Shown one piece after another: positions 17,535 through 25,485 of a stretch of DNA of 64,000 nt (its first letter is position 1; each line of letters begins with the position of its first letter). The notes under the pieces are model-generated. The model was given only the letters and a program-made list of their open reading frames with translations, was not told the DNA's origin and did not search any database. This stretch comes from Pseudomonadota bacterium. Its GTDB lineage: Bacteria; Pseudomonadota; Gammaproteobacteria; Burkholderiales; Burkholderiaceae. The stretch is from NCBI GenBank assembly GCA_963205525.1, contig CAUJJP010000052.1, positions 1 through 64,000 of the forward strand, read 5' to 3'. A program made the position numbers and the translations under genes.

Positions 17535-18518
17535 TCAGTGTCCGCTGGCCGGGCGCTCGATGCGCAGCCGCGGGTCGACCGCGAAGTACAGCAGGTCGAC
17601 CGCCAGGTTGATGATGACGAAGATGAGGGCGATCAGGCACAGGTAGGCCGCCATCACCGGGATGTCGGCGAACTGCACCGCCTGGATGAACAGCAGCCCC
17701 ATGCCCGGCCACTGGAACACGGTCTCGGTGACGATGGCGAAGGCGATCAGGCCGCCGAGCTGCAGCCCGGTGATGGTGATCACCGGCACCAGGGTGTTCT
17801 TCAGCGCGTGGCCGAAGTGCACCACCCGGTCCGGCAGGCCGCGTGCACGCGCGAACTTGATGTAGTCGGTGCGCAGCACCTCCAGCATCTCGGCGCGCAC
17901 CAGGCGCAGGATGAGCGCGAGCTGGAAGATCGACAGCGTGAGCGCCGGCAGCAGCAGGTGCTTGAGGCCGTCCCAGCTCAGCAAGCCGGTGGTCCAGCTC
18001 CCCAGCGCCACCGCCTCGCCGCGGCCGAAGCTGGGCAGCACGTTGGCCAGCACGGCGAAGATCAGGATCAGCAGGATGCCGATCAGAAAGGTCGGCAGCG
18101 ACACCCCCAGCAGCGAGGCCATCATCACCAGCTGGGAGCCGAATCCGCCGCGCCGCAGCGCCGCGTAGACGCCCAGCGGCACCCCCACCAGCAGCGCGAT
18201 CAGCGCCGCCGTCACCGACAGCTCGATGGTGGCCGGGAAACGCTCGGCGATCAGAGTCGAGACCGCGCGCCCCTGGCGCAGGCTGAGCCCGAACTCGCCC
18301 CGCGCCGCGTTGGCGATGAAGTGGCCGAACTGGACCACGAAGGGCTGGTCCAGGCCGAGATCGGCGCGCAGCTGCGCGCGCTGCTCGGCGGTGGCGTCCT
18401 GGCCCAGCATGCTCGCCACCGGGTCGCCGACGTACTGGAACAGCATGAAGGCGATGAAGGCGACCGTCAGCATGACGATCACGGCTTGCAGCAGGCGGCG
18501 CAGGATGAAGGCGAACAT
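17535..18518 (-). CDS. dppB: Dipeptide/oligopeptide ABC transporter permease DppB
   Basis: This is the first permease of the dppBCDF operon, 327 residues. The N-terminus FILRRLLQAVIVMLTV and the early GDP segment are characteristic of DppB/OppB, and six transmembrane helices can be traced. The C-terminus DLLYFAVDPRLR matches the family. No periplasmic binding protein (dppA) is found upstream or downstream, so the transporter must use one encoded elsewhere. Confidence 0.88.
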   Translation of the reverse strand: MFAFILRRLLQAVIVMLTVAFIAFMLFQYVGDPVASMLGQDATAEQRAQLRADLGLDQPFVVQFGHFIANAARGEFGLSLRQGRAVSTLIAERFPATIELSVTAALIALLVGVPLGVYAALRRGGFGSQLVMMASLLGVSLPTFLIGILLILIFAVLANVLPSFGRGEAVALGSWTTGLLSWDGLKHLLLPALTLSIFQLALILRLVRAEMLEVLRTDYIKFARARGLPDRVVHFGHALKNTLVPVITITGLQLGGLIAFAIVTETVFQWPGMGLLFIQAVQFADIPVMAAYLCLIALIFVIINLAVDLLYFAVDPRLRIERPASGH

Positions 18519-18661
18519 CGGATCCGGATTCTGGCGGACGCCGGGTCAGCGCGCCCTTGCCGTGCCGGTGCGCAGCGGGTGGCGGCGCGAGCCGGCGGAC
18601 GCGCGATCATGCGCAGTTCGCTGCGCAGCCGCAAAGGGGAAAGCCCCGAGGACGGCTCGCA

Positions 18662-19375
18662 TCAGGGCGCGTGCGGCGTGAGCGCGACCGTGCCATACCA
18701 GGCCTGCGCCTGCTGCTGGGTGCCGTCGCTGTCGGTCAGCATCGCCACCGACAGCAGCGGTCCCGGCTCCTCGCCGAAGGCGAGCCGGTAGTCCGCTGCC
18801 AGGTCGCGCCGGTGCTCGCGCCAGCGCCCGGCGTGCGCCGCGCCGGCGTCCAGCACGATGGCGCGCACGCGGTCGCTGCGCGGGTGCACGATGACGCGGC
18901 CAAGCTTTTCCGGCCGGTTGCCGTAGACGTACATCAGGGTGGCGAACGGCGGCCGCTCGCCGGCCAGCGATTCCGCCAGTTCGTACATCAGCCGGTTGCG
19001 CGCCGACAGCCGGGCATGGTCGCCGTCGAAGGCGAACAGGACGCGCGCCGCGGCATCGTCCAGCCCGGCCTGGGCGAGATCGGCACCCGCCAGCGGCGCC
19101 GCCACCCACCAGGAGAACTGCGCCTGGCCGATGTGTTCGGCCGGGATCGGCCAGCGGCGCCGCCACAGGCTGGCCGAGCGATCGGCCTGCGCCAGGATCG
19201 CCGGCCGGCCGTCCTTGCGGTCCGCGCTGTAGCGCGTGGCGCGCTTGCCCGGCAAGGGCACCGCCGCCCAGCCGTCGCCACCGGGCGCGACGGACGGAAC
19301 GGGCGGCGTGCTGCTGCAGGCGCCCAGCAGCAGGGCGAGCAGCCAGACGGCGACGGACGGTGGATGCAGGCGCAT
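18662..19375 (-). CDS. DUF3047-family lipoprotein
   Basis: This is a 237-residue predicted lipoprotein with the lipobox LLGAC (cysteine 20). The mature part has features of the DUF3047 family: an early W-rich segment, SARNRLMYE, and LMYVYGNRPEKLG near the middle. DUF3047 proteins have no established function. It lies between a porin and dppB on the same strand, 143 bp before dppB; that gap holds a 7-bp-stem hairpin (TGCGCAG/CTGCGCA, 18610-18627) that may separate the transcripts. Confidence 0.75.
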   Translation of the reverse strand: MRLHPPSVAVWLLALLLGACSSTPPVPSVAPGGDGWAAVPLPGKRATRYSADRKDGRPAILAQADRSASLWRRRWPIPAEHIGQAQFSWWVAAPLAGADLAQAGLDDAAARVLFAFDGDHARLSARNRLMYELAESLAGERPPFATLMYVYGNRPEKLGRVIVHPRSDRVRAIVLDAGAAHAGRWREHRRDLAADYRLAFGEEPGPLLSVAMLTDSDGTQQQAQAWYGTVALTPHAP

Positions 19376-19383
19376 GGCGGATG

Positions 19384-19412
19384 AAAAAAGCCGCCCCGGG
19401 CGGGGGCGGCTT
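19384..19412 (-). terminator. Intrinsic terminator of the porin gene
   Basis: On the minus strand a GC-rich stem (AAGCCGCC pairing with GGCGGCTT, extended inside) is followed directly by six T residues. It lies 35 bp after the porin stop, which is a textbook Rho-independent terminator. Confidence 0.85.
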
Positions 19413-19446
19413 GCAGCTCAGACACTCGCCCGCAGGCGAGCCGACA

Positions 19447-20379
19447 TCAGAAGTTGTGCTTGATGCCGACGTCGTAGGCCGACTTGCGGCTGGCGGCTTC
19501 GCTGTCGTTGGCGAAGTCCACGTACAGCGTCGTGCGCTTGGACATGTTGTAGTGGTAGCCCAGGGCCAGGCGCTTGGACACGGTGGTGTCGTTGGCCTTC
19601 AGGTTGCCGTAGGAGGCACGGAACTCGCCGGCACCCATGGGCGCGGTGGCGCTGAACAGCCAGCCCTTCATCTCGGCACCGGCGGCGGTGTCGCCACGGC
19701 CGTAGTAGAAGCCGGGCTTCAGGAAGCCGAGGTTGTAGCTGGCCTGCGCCGACCACATCTTCTCGGTTTCGGCGCCCTTCAGGCCGGTCTTCTCGTAGCC
19801 GAACGACGCGGCCAGCGGGCCAGCGGCGTAGCCGACGTTGAAGTTGACGGGCTTGCTGTTGGCGTTGTAGATGGCGTCCTTGCCTTCAGCGATCTGCGCA
19901 CCGAAGGAGAAGCCACCGGCGGCGACGTTGTAGGTCACCGAGCTGTCGTAGCGAACCTTGGCGATGCCCAGACCGGTGATGCCGGCTTGGTTGGCGATCG
20001 TGTCCCAGCCCCAGGGATCGCCCTGCAGTTGGGTGCCCAGGAAGGCGGTGGAGTACTCGCGGCCGAACACGACCTGACCGAAGCCGCCCTTCAGGCCGAC
20101 CAGCGAGCGGCCGTTCCAGAAGCGCTGAGCAGAGATCATGCCGGTGTCGGCGTCGAAACGGTGCTCGACGTTGAACAGCGCCGACAGGCCACCGCCCAGG
20201 TCTTCCGTGCCGCGCACGCCCAGACGGCTGCCGGAACCGTTGGACATGTTCTTGACGTTGCTGCCGATGCCCTTGTTGATCGACAGGTCGACGCGACCGT
20301 ACAGGGTCACCGACGACTGGGCCGTCGCTGCGCTGGCAAACGCGGCGAGCGCGGCCAGAGCGAACAGAGATTTCTTCAT
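19447..20379 (-). CDS. Gram-negative outer-membrane porin
   Basis: This is a general diffusion porin of the betaproteobacterial type (Porin_4/OmpC-like), 310 residues. A 20-residue signal peptide ends in SAATA, followed by the hallmark start of the barrel QSSVTLYGRVDLS. The C-terminus YDVGIKHNF ends in the aromatic residue recognised by the BAM complex. It has a good ribosome site (AGGAG) and its own terminator, so it is probably monocistronic and highly expressed. The 5' untranslated region contains a hairpin (AGCCCCT/AGGGGCT, 20424-20440). Confidence 0.93.
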   Translation of the reverse strand: MKKSLFALAALAAFASAATAQSSVTLYGRVDLSINKGIGSNVKNMSNGSGSRLGVRGTEDLGGGLSALFNVEHRFDADTGMISAQRFWNGRSLVGLKGGFGQVVFGREYSTAFLGTQLQGDPWGWDTIANQAGITGLGIAKVRYDSSVTYNVAAGGFSFGAQIAEGKDAIYNANSKPVNFNVGYAAGPLAASFGYEKTGLKGAETEKMWSAQASYNLGFLKPGFYYGRGDTAAGAEMKGWLFSATAPMGAGEFRASYGNLKANDTTVSKRLALGYHYNMSKRTTLYVDFANDSEAASRKSAYDVGIKHNF

Positions 20380-20423
20380 TGCCTTGATCTCCTAGGTTGA
20401 ACGAGAGGCCCCGATCGACGAGG

Positions 20424-20440
20424 AGCCCCTTGGAGGGGCT
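20424..20440 (-). other. Hairpin in the porin 5' untranslated region
   Basis: A perfect 7-bp stem (AGCCCCT/AGGGGCT) with a 3-base loop lies 45 bp before the porin start, with a further outer pairing CGATC/GATCG. It could be a target for regulation of porin mRNA. It is not followed by a T-run on the porin strand, so it does not look like a terminator. Confidence 0.4.
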
Positions 20441-20636
20441 GATCGAGCCAACCTCCTCAGCGGAAGTTGGGCGTATTGCACCAGACGGCCGCGCCGGCTG
20501 CCAAGCTTTGGCCCGCAAATGCGGTCTGGCTGTTGTCTGACTGCAACGTGGGCGCCGCCGGCCCGCCCGCGCTGCGCCCCGGTGCGGGCAGCGGGCGCGA
20601 TCTCCCGGCCCGGCGCCCACATGCCGGGTGCGTCGC

Positions 20637-21059
20637 TCAGACCTCGACGATCTCAAAGCTAGTGCTCACTTCTGCCGTCTTGCCCAGCATGATGGTCGCC
20701 GAGCAGTATTTGTCGTGCGACAGCTGCAGGGCGCGCTCGACCGCCGCGCGCGGCAGGGCGCGCCCGCTGACGACGAAGTGCAGCCGGATGCGGGTGAAGA
20801 CCTTGGGATCCTCGGCGGCACGCTCGGCCTGCAGGCGCACGCTGCAGCCACGCACCTCGTGGCGGCCGCGCTGCAGGATCTGCACCACGTCGTAGGCGGT
20901 GCAGCCGCCGGCCCCGGCGAGCAGCATCTCCATCGGCCGCGGTGCCAGGTTGCGGCCGCCGCCCTCGGGCGCGCCGTCCATCGCCAGCAGGTGGCCGCTG
21001 CCGGTCTCCGCGCTGAAGGCCATGCCGTGCGCCGGCAGCCAGTTGATCGTGCAGTCCAT
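20637..21059 (-). CDS. OsmC/Ohr-family protein
   Basis: This 140-residue cytoplasmic protein belongs to the OsmC family of thiol peroxidases and relatives. The central segment LLAGAGGCTAYDVVQILQ carries the conserved cysteine, and a second family position lies near SHDKYCSA. Most OsmC proteins reduce organic hydroperoxides; the YhfA-like subgroup, which this resembles in length, has no proven substrate. The start ATG follows AAAGGAAG. Upstream is a 463-bp non-coding region with several inverted repeats. Confidence 0.85.
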   Translation of the reverse strand: MDCTINWLPAHGMAFSAETGSGHLLAMDGAPEGGGRNLAPRPMEMLLAGAGGCTAYDVVQILQRGRHEVRGCSVRLQAERAAEDPKVFTRIRLHFVVSGRALPRAAVERALQLSHDKYCSATIMLGKTAEVSTSFEIVEV

Positions 21060-21094
21060 GACGGTCTTCCTTTCTTGATGAGTACCCCCAGGGC

Positions 21095-21237
21095 CGGGCT
21101 GCGCCCAGCCCGCCATCGGGCTTGCAGGCCCGATGGCCCTCGCCAGGCGAATCACCGTCCGCAGTGGACGGTGATTCGTCCGGGCTCGGCCCCCCGCGGG
21201 GGTCAAGAAAACTTGGGACGGCCCTGCGTTTTCTTGA
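21095..21237. repeat. Cluster of five consecutive inverted repeats
   Basis: Five perfect inverted repeats follow each other between the OsmC-family gene and the ilvA leader. They are CGGGCT/AGCCCG (21095-21112), GCCATCGGGC/GCCCGATGGC (21112-21137), a 13-bp stem from CGAATCACCGTCC (21148-21178), the palindrome CCCCCGCGGGGG (21191-21202) and TCAAGAAAAC/GTTTTCTTGA (21203-21237). On the minus strand they would lie in the leader of the OsmC gene. No coding potential is evident. The function is unknown. Confidence 0.7.
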
Positions 21238-21334
21238 TGGGCCACGCGCGCCAGGCGTACGCCGGCCGCAGCGGCACGGCGACGATTCTCGCGTTGAGGA
21301 CGGGCCGACGGACGCCCGCCACAAGTTCGTCATA

Positions 21335-21363
21335 TTGCACTGCAGCATGAACTGCGCTAGACT
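21335..21363 (+). promoter_or_regulatory. Sigma-70 promoter of the ilvA leader
   Basis: TTGCAC (21335-21340) and TAGACT (21358-21363) are separated by exactly 17 bp, matching the housekeeping consensus well. Transcription should start near 21370-21371, about 150 bp before ilvA. Confidence 0.7.
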
Positions 21364-21370
21364 GGCGGCC

Positions 21371-21481
21371 ATGGAAGCGGGCGCGCCACCCGCGCGCTGC
21401 GACGGCTTCCACCGCTTGTCTCCTCCACCTCCGAAACGGTGGATTCGGCCCGGCGCCTCACGGCACCGGGCCGTTTTTTTT
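21371..21481 (+). ncRNA. Structured ilvA leader or small RNA
   Basis: The transcript from the 21335 promoter would run about 110 bases to a strong terminator. The 5' half can fold into a long hairpin (GGAAGC pairing with GCTTCC near 21410). Downstream, TCCACC/GGTGGA or CCGAA/TTCGG can pair, and the latter uses bases needed for the terminator stem, so the two folds exclude each other. That is the layout of a transcription attenuator. It could also be an independent small RNA. It matches no leader family that I recognise. Confidence 0.45.
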
Positions 21482-21526
21482 CGCCCTCTATCATGCGCGG
21501 CCCCAGCCCGCCCAGCACAGCGATGA
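21371..21526 (+). CDS. Candidate leaderless leader ORF before ilvA
   Basis: A 51-codon frame starts with ATG at the predicted transcription start, runs through the terminator and ends with a TGA that overlaps the ilvA ATG (ATGA). It has four consecutive proline codons (21422-21433) ending 12 bases before the terminator stem. It is not enriched for isoleucine or threonine codons. Translation is not demonstrated; high GC content makes chance open frames common. Confidence 0.25.
   Translation: MEAGAPPARCDGFHRLSPPPPKRWIRPGASRHRAVFFRPLSCAAPARPAQR
21446..21481 (+). terminator. Intrinsic terminator upstream of ilvA
   Basis: An 8-bp perfect stem (CGGCCCGG/CCGGGCCG) with a 12-base loop is followed by eight T residues. 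It lies between a good promoter and the ilvA start, so it must either be conditional (attenuator) or end a small RNA. Confidence 0.85.
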
Positions 21527-23055
21527 AACCCACGGCAGCCCGCACCGCGGCCGACTACCTCAAGCGCATCCTCACTGCGCGCGTGTACGACGTGGCGATC
21601 GAGTCGCCGCTGGACGCGGCACCGGTGCTGTCGCGGCGCATCGGCAACCACGTCTGGCTCAAGCGCGAGGACCAGCAGCCGGTGTTCAGCTTCAAGCTGC
21701 GCGGCGCCTACAACAAGATGGTGCAGCTCGGTGCCGAGCAGCGCGCGCGCGGCGTGATCTGCGCCTCCGCGGGCAACCACGCGCAGGGGGTCGCCCTGTC
21801 GGCGCGCCGGCTGGGCTGCACGGCGGTGGTGGTGATGCCGGTGACCACGCCCAAGCTCAAGATCGACGCCGTGAAGGCACTCGGCGGCGAGGTGGTGCTG
21901 CACGGCGAGAGCTATTCCGACGCCTACGCCCACGCCGCCGCCCTGCAGCAGGAGCGCGGCCTGACCTTCGTCCACCCCTTCGACGACCCGGACGTGATCG
22001 CCGGCCAGGGCACGGTGGCGATGGAGATCCTGCGCCAGCACCAGGGGCCGCTGGACGCGGTGTTCGTCGCCATCGGCGGCGGCGGGCTGATCTCAGGCGT
22101 GGCGGCCTACATCAAGGCGGTGCGTCCGGAGATCCGCGTCATCGGCGTGCAGACCGCCGATTCGGACGCGATGGCGCGCTCGGTGCAGGCCGGCCGGCGC
22201 GTGCAGCTCGCCGACGTGGGCCTGTTCTCCGACGGAACGGCGGTCAAGCAGGTCGGGCAGGAGACTTTTCGCGTCACTCGCCAGCTGGTGGACGAGTTCG
22301 TGCGCGTGGACACCGACGCCGTCTGCGCCGCGATCAAGGACGTGTTCCAGGACACGCGCAGCGTGCTTGAGCCGGCCGGCGCGCTGGGGGTGGCGGCGAT
22401 CAAGCAGTACGCGCAGCAGCACGGCCTGAAGGGGCGCAGCTTCGTCACCATCACCTCGGGCGCGAACATGAACTTCGATCGCCTGCGCTTCGTCGCCGAG
22501 CGCGCCGAGATCGGCGAGCAGCGCGAGGCCTTGTTCGCGGTCACCATCCCGGAGGAACGCGGCAGCTTCCGCCGCCTGTGCGCGCTGCTGGGCCCGCGCG
22601 CGGTGACCGAGTTCAACTACCGGATCTCCGACGCGAGCACCGCCCATGTGTTCGTCGGCATCGGCATCCACCGCCGCGACGAGGCGCCGAAGATGGCGCG
22701 CAGCTTCGAGCGCCACGGCTTCCCGGCGCTGGACCTGAGCGACGACGAGATGGCCAAGGAACACCTGCGCCACCTGGTGGGCGGGCGCAGCGCGCTGGCC
22801 GCTGGCGAGCGCCTGTTCCGCTTCGTGTTTCCGGAACGGCCGGGGGCGCTGATGCGCTTCCTGGCGAGCATGGACCCGGGCTGGAACATCAGCCTGTTTC
22901 ACTACCGCAACCAGGGCGCGGACCACGGCCGCATCCTCGTCGGGCTGCAGGTGCCGGGCGCAGACGAGTCCGATTTCCAGGCCTTCCTCGCCTCGCTGGC
23001 CTATCCTTGCGTCGAGGAGACGACGAATCCGGTCTACCGGCTCTTCCTGCGCTGA
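21523..23055 (+). CDS. ilvA: Threonine dehydratase (biosynthetic)
   Basis: IlvA deaminates L-threonine to 2-oxobutanoate, the first step specific to isoleucine. The 510-residue protein is close to the E. coli length. The PLP-binding lysine is in FSFKLRGAYNKM (lysine 58), the phosphate loop is GGGGLISG, and SAGNHAQG is present. Two regulatory ACT-like domains fill about 335-510, so isoleucine feedback is expected. I chose the ATG at 21523 because the frame upstream runs through the terminator and does not resemble the family. Confidence 0.95.
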   Translation: MKPTAARTAADYLKRILTARVYDVAIESPLDAAPVLSRRIGNHVWLKREDQQPVFSFKLRGAYNKMVQLGAEQRARGVICASAGNHAQGVALSARRLGCTAVVVMPVTTPKLKIDAVKALGGEVVLHGESYSDAYAHAAALQQERGLTFVHPFDDPDVIAGQGTVAMEILRQHQGPLDAVFVAIGGGGLISGVAAYIKAVRPEIRVIGVQTADSDAMARSVQAGRRVQLADVGLFSDGTAVKQVGQETFRVTRQLVDEFVRVDTDAVCAAIKDVFQDTRSVLEPAGALGVAAIKQYAQQHGLKGRSFVTITSGANMNFDRLRFVAERAEIGEQREALFAVTIPEERGSFRRLCALLGPRAVTEFNYRISDASTAHVFVGIGIHRRDEAPKMARSFERHGFPALDLSDDEMAKEHLRHLVGGRSALAAGERLFRFVFPERPGALMRFLASMDPGWNISLFHYRNQGADHGRILVGLQVPGADESDFQAFLASLAYPCVEETTNPVYRLFLR

Positions 23056-23099
23056 CGCAGCCCCACGCCAGGACCCGACCGAACGCCAGGAGTCCACCG

Positions 23100-24185
23100 A
23101 TGTCCAGCCGCTCGCTGATCGCCCCCAGCTCGAACGCGCTGCTCGACCGCGCGCTGCGCGAGAAACTGCAGCGGCGCGCCGAGACCACCGGCCGGCTCGG
23201 CGAACTGGAGCCGCTGGCGCTGCGCCTGGGGCTGATGCAGAACACGCTGCGGCCGCGCTTCTTCGACCCCCAGCTGGTGGTCTTCGCCGCCGACCACGGG
23301 ATCGCAGTCGACGGCCTGGGCCAGGGCGGCGGCCGGCAGACACCGGAGATGGTGCGCCAGCTGCTGGCCGGGCGCTGGCCAATGGCGGTGTTCGCGCGCT
23401 CGCAGCAGGTGGAGCTGAGCGTGGTGGACTGCGGGCTGGCGGCCGACATGCCGCCGCACGACCGGCTGCTGATGCGCAAGATCGCGCACGGTACGCGCAA
23501 CGCGCGCGTGGGCATGGCGATGGCGCTGGAGCAGGCGCACGCGGCCATGCGCGCCGGCATGGAGATCGGCGACTCGCTGCGCGGCAACGTGCTGATGTGC
23601 GCCGGCATGGGGGTGGGCGCCGACGAGAGCGCGGCGCTGGTGCTGTCGCGCCTGACCGACACCCCGGTGCGCGAGCTTGCGGTCAGCGCCTCGACCATGA
23701 CGGCGGAGGAGGTCGGCCGCCTGATGGTGGTGCTGCAGGGCGCCCAGGGCCGACACCGCAGCGTCACCGACCCGGTGGAGGTGCTGGCCGCGTTCGGCGG
23801 CTTCGAGATCGCGGTCATGGTGGGGGTGATGCTGGTGGCCGCGAGCAAGCGCCACCTGCTGCTGATCGACGGCATGGCGGCCTGCGCCGCGCTCATGCTG
23901 GCCGCGCGCATCGCCACCCCGGTGACCGACTACTGCGTGTTCTGCCGCAGCCACGCGCGCGAGGGCCTGGACCGCGCGCTGGCGCTGTTCCGCGCCGGGG
24001 CGCTGCTCGAGCTCGGGCTGGACAGCGCTGACGGCACCGGCGCCGCCCTGTCCTGGCCGCTCATCAAGGCGGCGGCGGCACTGCTGACCGACGTCGCCGA
24101 GGGTGAGGACCCCGGCCCCTCGCAGCCCGACCAGCTCTGGACCGCCCCCGAGGGCGTGCCGGTGGACCTGCCGTCGACGCCCTGA
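23100..24185 (+). CDS. cobT: CobT-family phosphoribosyltransferase, divergent
   Basis: The 361-residue protein belongs to the nicotinate-nucleotide:dimethylbenzimidazole phosphoribosyltransferase family, which activates the lower ligand of cobalamin. VFAADHG (61-67), the region around 160-195 and DGTGAALSWPL (311-321) align with the family. Two key positions differ. The glutamate of the usual GE(L/M)G motif is glycine 169 (AGMGVGADES), and the glutamate of LGEGTGA is aspartate 311. No other cobalamin gene is nearby. It follows ilvA by 44 bp with a good AGGAG site, so the two may be co-transcribed. It may be a paralogue with changed activity. Confidence 0.75.
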   Translation: MSSRSLIAPSSNALLDRALREKLQRRAETTGRLGELEPLALRLGLMQNTLRPRFFDPQLVVFAADHGIAVDGLGQGGGRQTPEMVRQLLAGRWPMAVFARSQQVELSVVDCGLAADMPPHDRLLMRKIAHGTRNARVGMAMALEQAHAAMRAGMEIGDSLRGNVLMCAGMGVGADESAALVLSRLTDTPVRELAVSASTMTAEEVGRLMVVLQGAQGRHRSVTDPVEVLAAFGGFEIAVMVGVMLVAASKRHLLLIDGMAACAALMLAARIATPVTDYCVFCRSHAREGLDRALALFRAGALLELGLDSADGTGAALSWPLIKAAAALLTDVAEGEDPGPSQPDQLWTAPEGVPVDLPSTP

Positions 24186-24227
24186 GCGCCCCGAGGGTCG
24201 GGCTGCGCCCGGGGCTCGGTCGCGCGG

Positions 24228-24911
24228 CTACTGGGTGGTCAGCGAGGCGCCCGGCACCCGCGGCGCAGGCGGCGCAGGCGGCGCAGGCGGCGCAGGCGGC
24301 GCTGCGGGCTCGCCATCGGCCTGCGCCTCGTCGCCGCCGTCCGCCGCCTCCACGCCCGGTCCGACCGGCAGCGGGGACGGCAGGCCACCCGAGCGCAAGC
24401 GCATTGCGGGCGGGCGCGGCGGCGCGAACACCGGCGCCACCGCGGCGGGTCCGGCGACCGCCGCCGCAGATGGGGTGCTGAGCGGCAAGGAGATCGTCGC
24501 CGCGCCGCTGCCGCGCGCGCCCAGCTCGGCGCCGCTGGCGAGCACGCGCTGCAGCACCAGGTCGCCGTCGACGCGGGCGCCGACCCGGTAGGCCTTGGCC
24601 GGACGGTCGTCGACCGCGATCAGCGCCAGCGCCTCGCCGGCCGCCTGCGGCGGCCGCGCCAGCCCGAGCAGGCGGTAGCGCGATGGCGGTGCGGCTGCTG
24701 CGAGCGCAGGTGCGGGCGCCGCCTCCACCGCTGGCACGCCGAACAATCGGCTCAGGTCGCCGCGCAGGGCCTGCGTCGCCGCCAGCGTGCGGCTGCCCGG
24801 CGGCAGCGGCGGCGCCGTGACCCACAGACGGCTGACCCAGAACGCGGCACAGGCCGCCACCGCGGCCCAGACCACGAGCGCCGTCCAGGCAGGGGCAGAA
24901 GGCTTGCGCAT
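24228..24911 (-). CDS. gspC: Type II secretion system protein GspC
   Basis: GspC is the inner-membrane clamp protein that contacts the GspD secretin. The 227-residue product has a short cytoplasmic N-terminus, a transmembrane helix at about 10-30 and a homology-region domain at about 75-150 (RYRLLGLARPP, AYRVGARVDGD). The C-terminal part is proline- and alanine-rich, encoded by 9-bp tandem repeats, and no PDZ domain is seen. It is transcribed away from gspG and the rest of the cluster. Confidence 0.88.
   Translation of the reverse strand: MRKPSAPAWTALVVWAAVAACAAFWVSRLWVTAPPLPPGSRTLAATQALRGDLSRLFGVPAVEAAPAPALAAAAPPSRYRLLGLARPPQAAGEALALIAVDDRPAKAYRVGARVDGDLVLQRVLASGAELGARGSGAATISLPLSTPSAAAVAGPAAVAPVFAPPRPPAMRLRSGGLPSPLPVGPGVEAADGGDEAQADGEPAAPPAPPAPPAPPAPRVPGASLTTQ
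24262..24297. repeat. 9-bp tandem repeat inside gspC
   Basis: Four exact copies of GGCGCAGGC encode an alanine-proline-proline tract near the GspC C-terminus. The unit is a multiple of three, so copy-number change would alter length without a frameshift. Confidence 0.85.
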
Positions 24912-25047
24912 CGCAAGATTATGATTCGGACACCCGTTCGCGGCCGGCGCTCGGCTGCCCTCTCGGCCACCCTCTAGCCCGCCCTGCCCCGTCGCCTTGC
25001 CCCGTCGCCCATGGCCGCGCGCGCAGCGCGGCCCCCGCCCAGGAACC

Positions 25048-25485
25048 ATGCAGACCCCGAACCGACACCCCCTGCCGCGCGCCCGCGGCTTCACCCTGAT
25101 CGAGCTGCTGGTCGTGATCGCCATCATCGGCGTGCTGGCGGCGCTCATCGTGCCCAACGTGATCAACCGCGCCGACGACGCCAAGCTCACCGCGGCGCGC
25201 TCCGACGTCAACCTGCTGATGCAGCAGCTCAAGATCTACCGCCTGGACAACCAGCGCTATCCGAGCGCTGAGCAAGGCCTGGATGCCCTGGTGCACAAGC
25301 CCGGCACCGGCCCCGTGCCGCCGAACTGGAAGCCCTATCTCGACAAGCTGCCGCCCGACCCCTGGGGCCGCGCCTACCAGTACGCCAACCCGGGCATCCA
25401 GGGCGAGGTCGACGTCTTCAGCCTGGGCGCCGACGGCCAGCCCGGCGGCGAGGGCGCGGATGCCGACATCGGTTCATGGCAGTAG
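25048..25485 (+). CDS. gspG: Type II secretion major pseudopilin GspG
   Basis: GspG is the main subunit of the periplasmic pseudopilus. The 145-residue precursor has the prepilin peptidase site RARG|FTLIELL with glutamate at +5, a hydrophobic helix and the conserved C-terminal DPWGRAYQY, YANPG and SLGADGQPGGEG segments involved in calcium binding in homologues. The ATG at 25048 is preceded by AGGA. It is the first gene of the rightward gsp operon. Confidence 0.95.
   Translation: MQTPNRHPLPRARGFTLIELLVVIAIIGVLAALIVPNVINRADDAKLTAARSDVNLLMQQLKIYRLDNQRYPSAEQGLDALVHKPGTGPVPPNWKPYLDKLPPDPWGRAYQYANPGIQGEVDVFSLGADGQPGGEGADADIGSWQ

Noticed and set aside
21371..21526. Classical isoleucine/threonine leader-peptide attenuator or T-box before ilvA
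   Set aside because: The leader frame has one isoleucine and no threonine codon, and no T-box elements are visible; another mechanism or a small RNA is more likely.
24262..24297. 9-bp repeats as a CRISPR-like array
   Set aside because: They are contiguous, in-frame codon repeats in gspC, without spacers.
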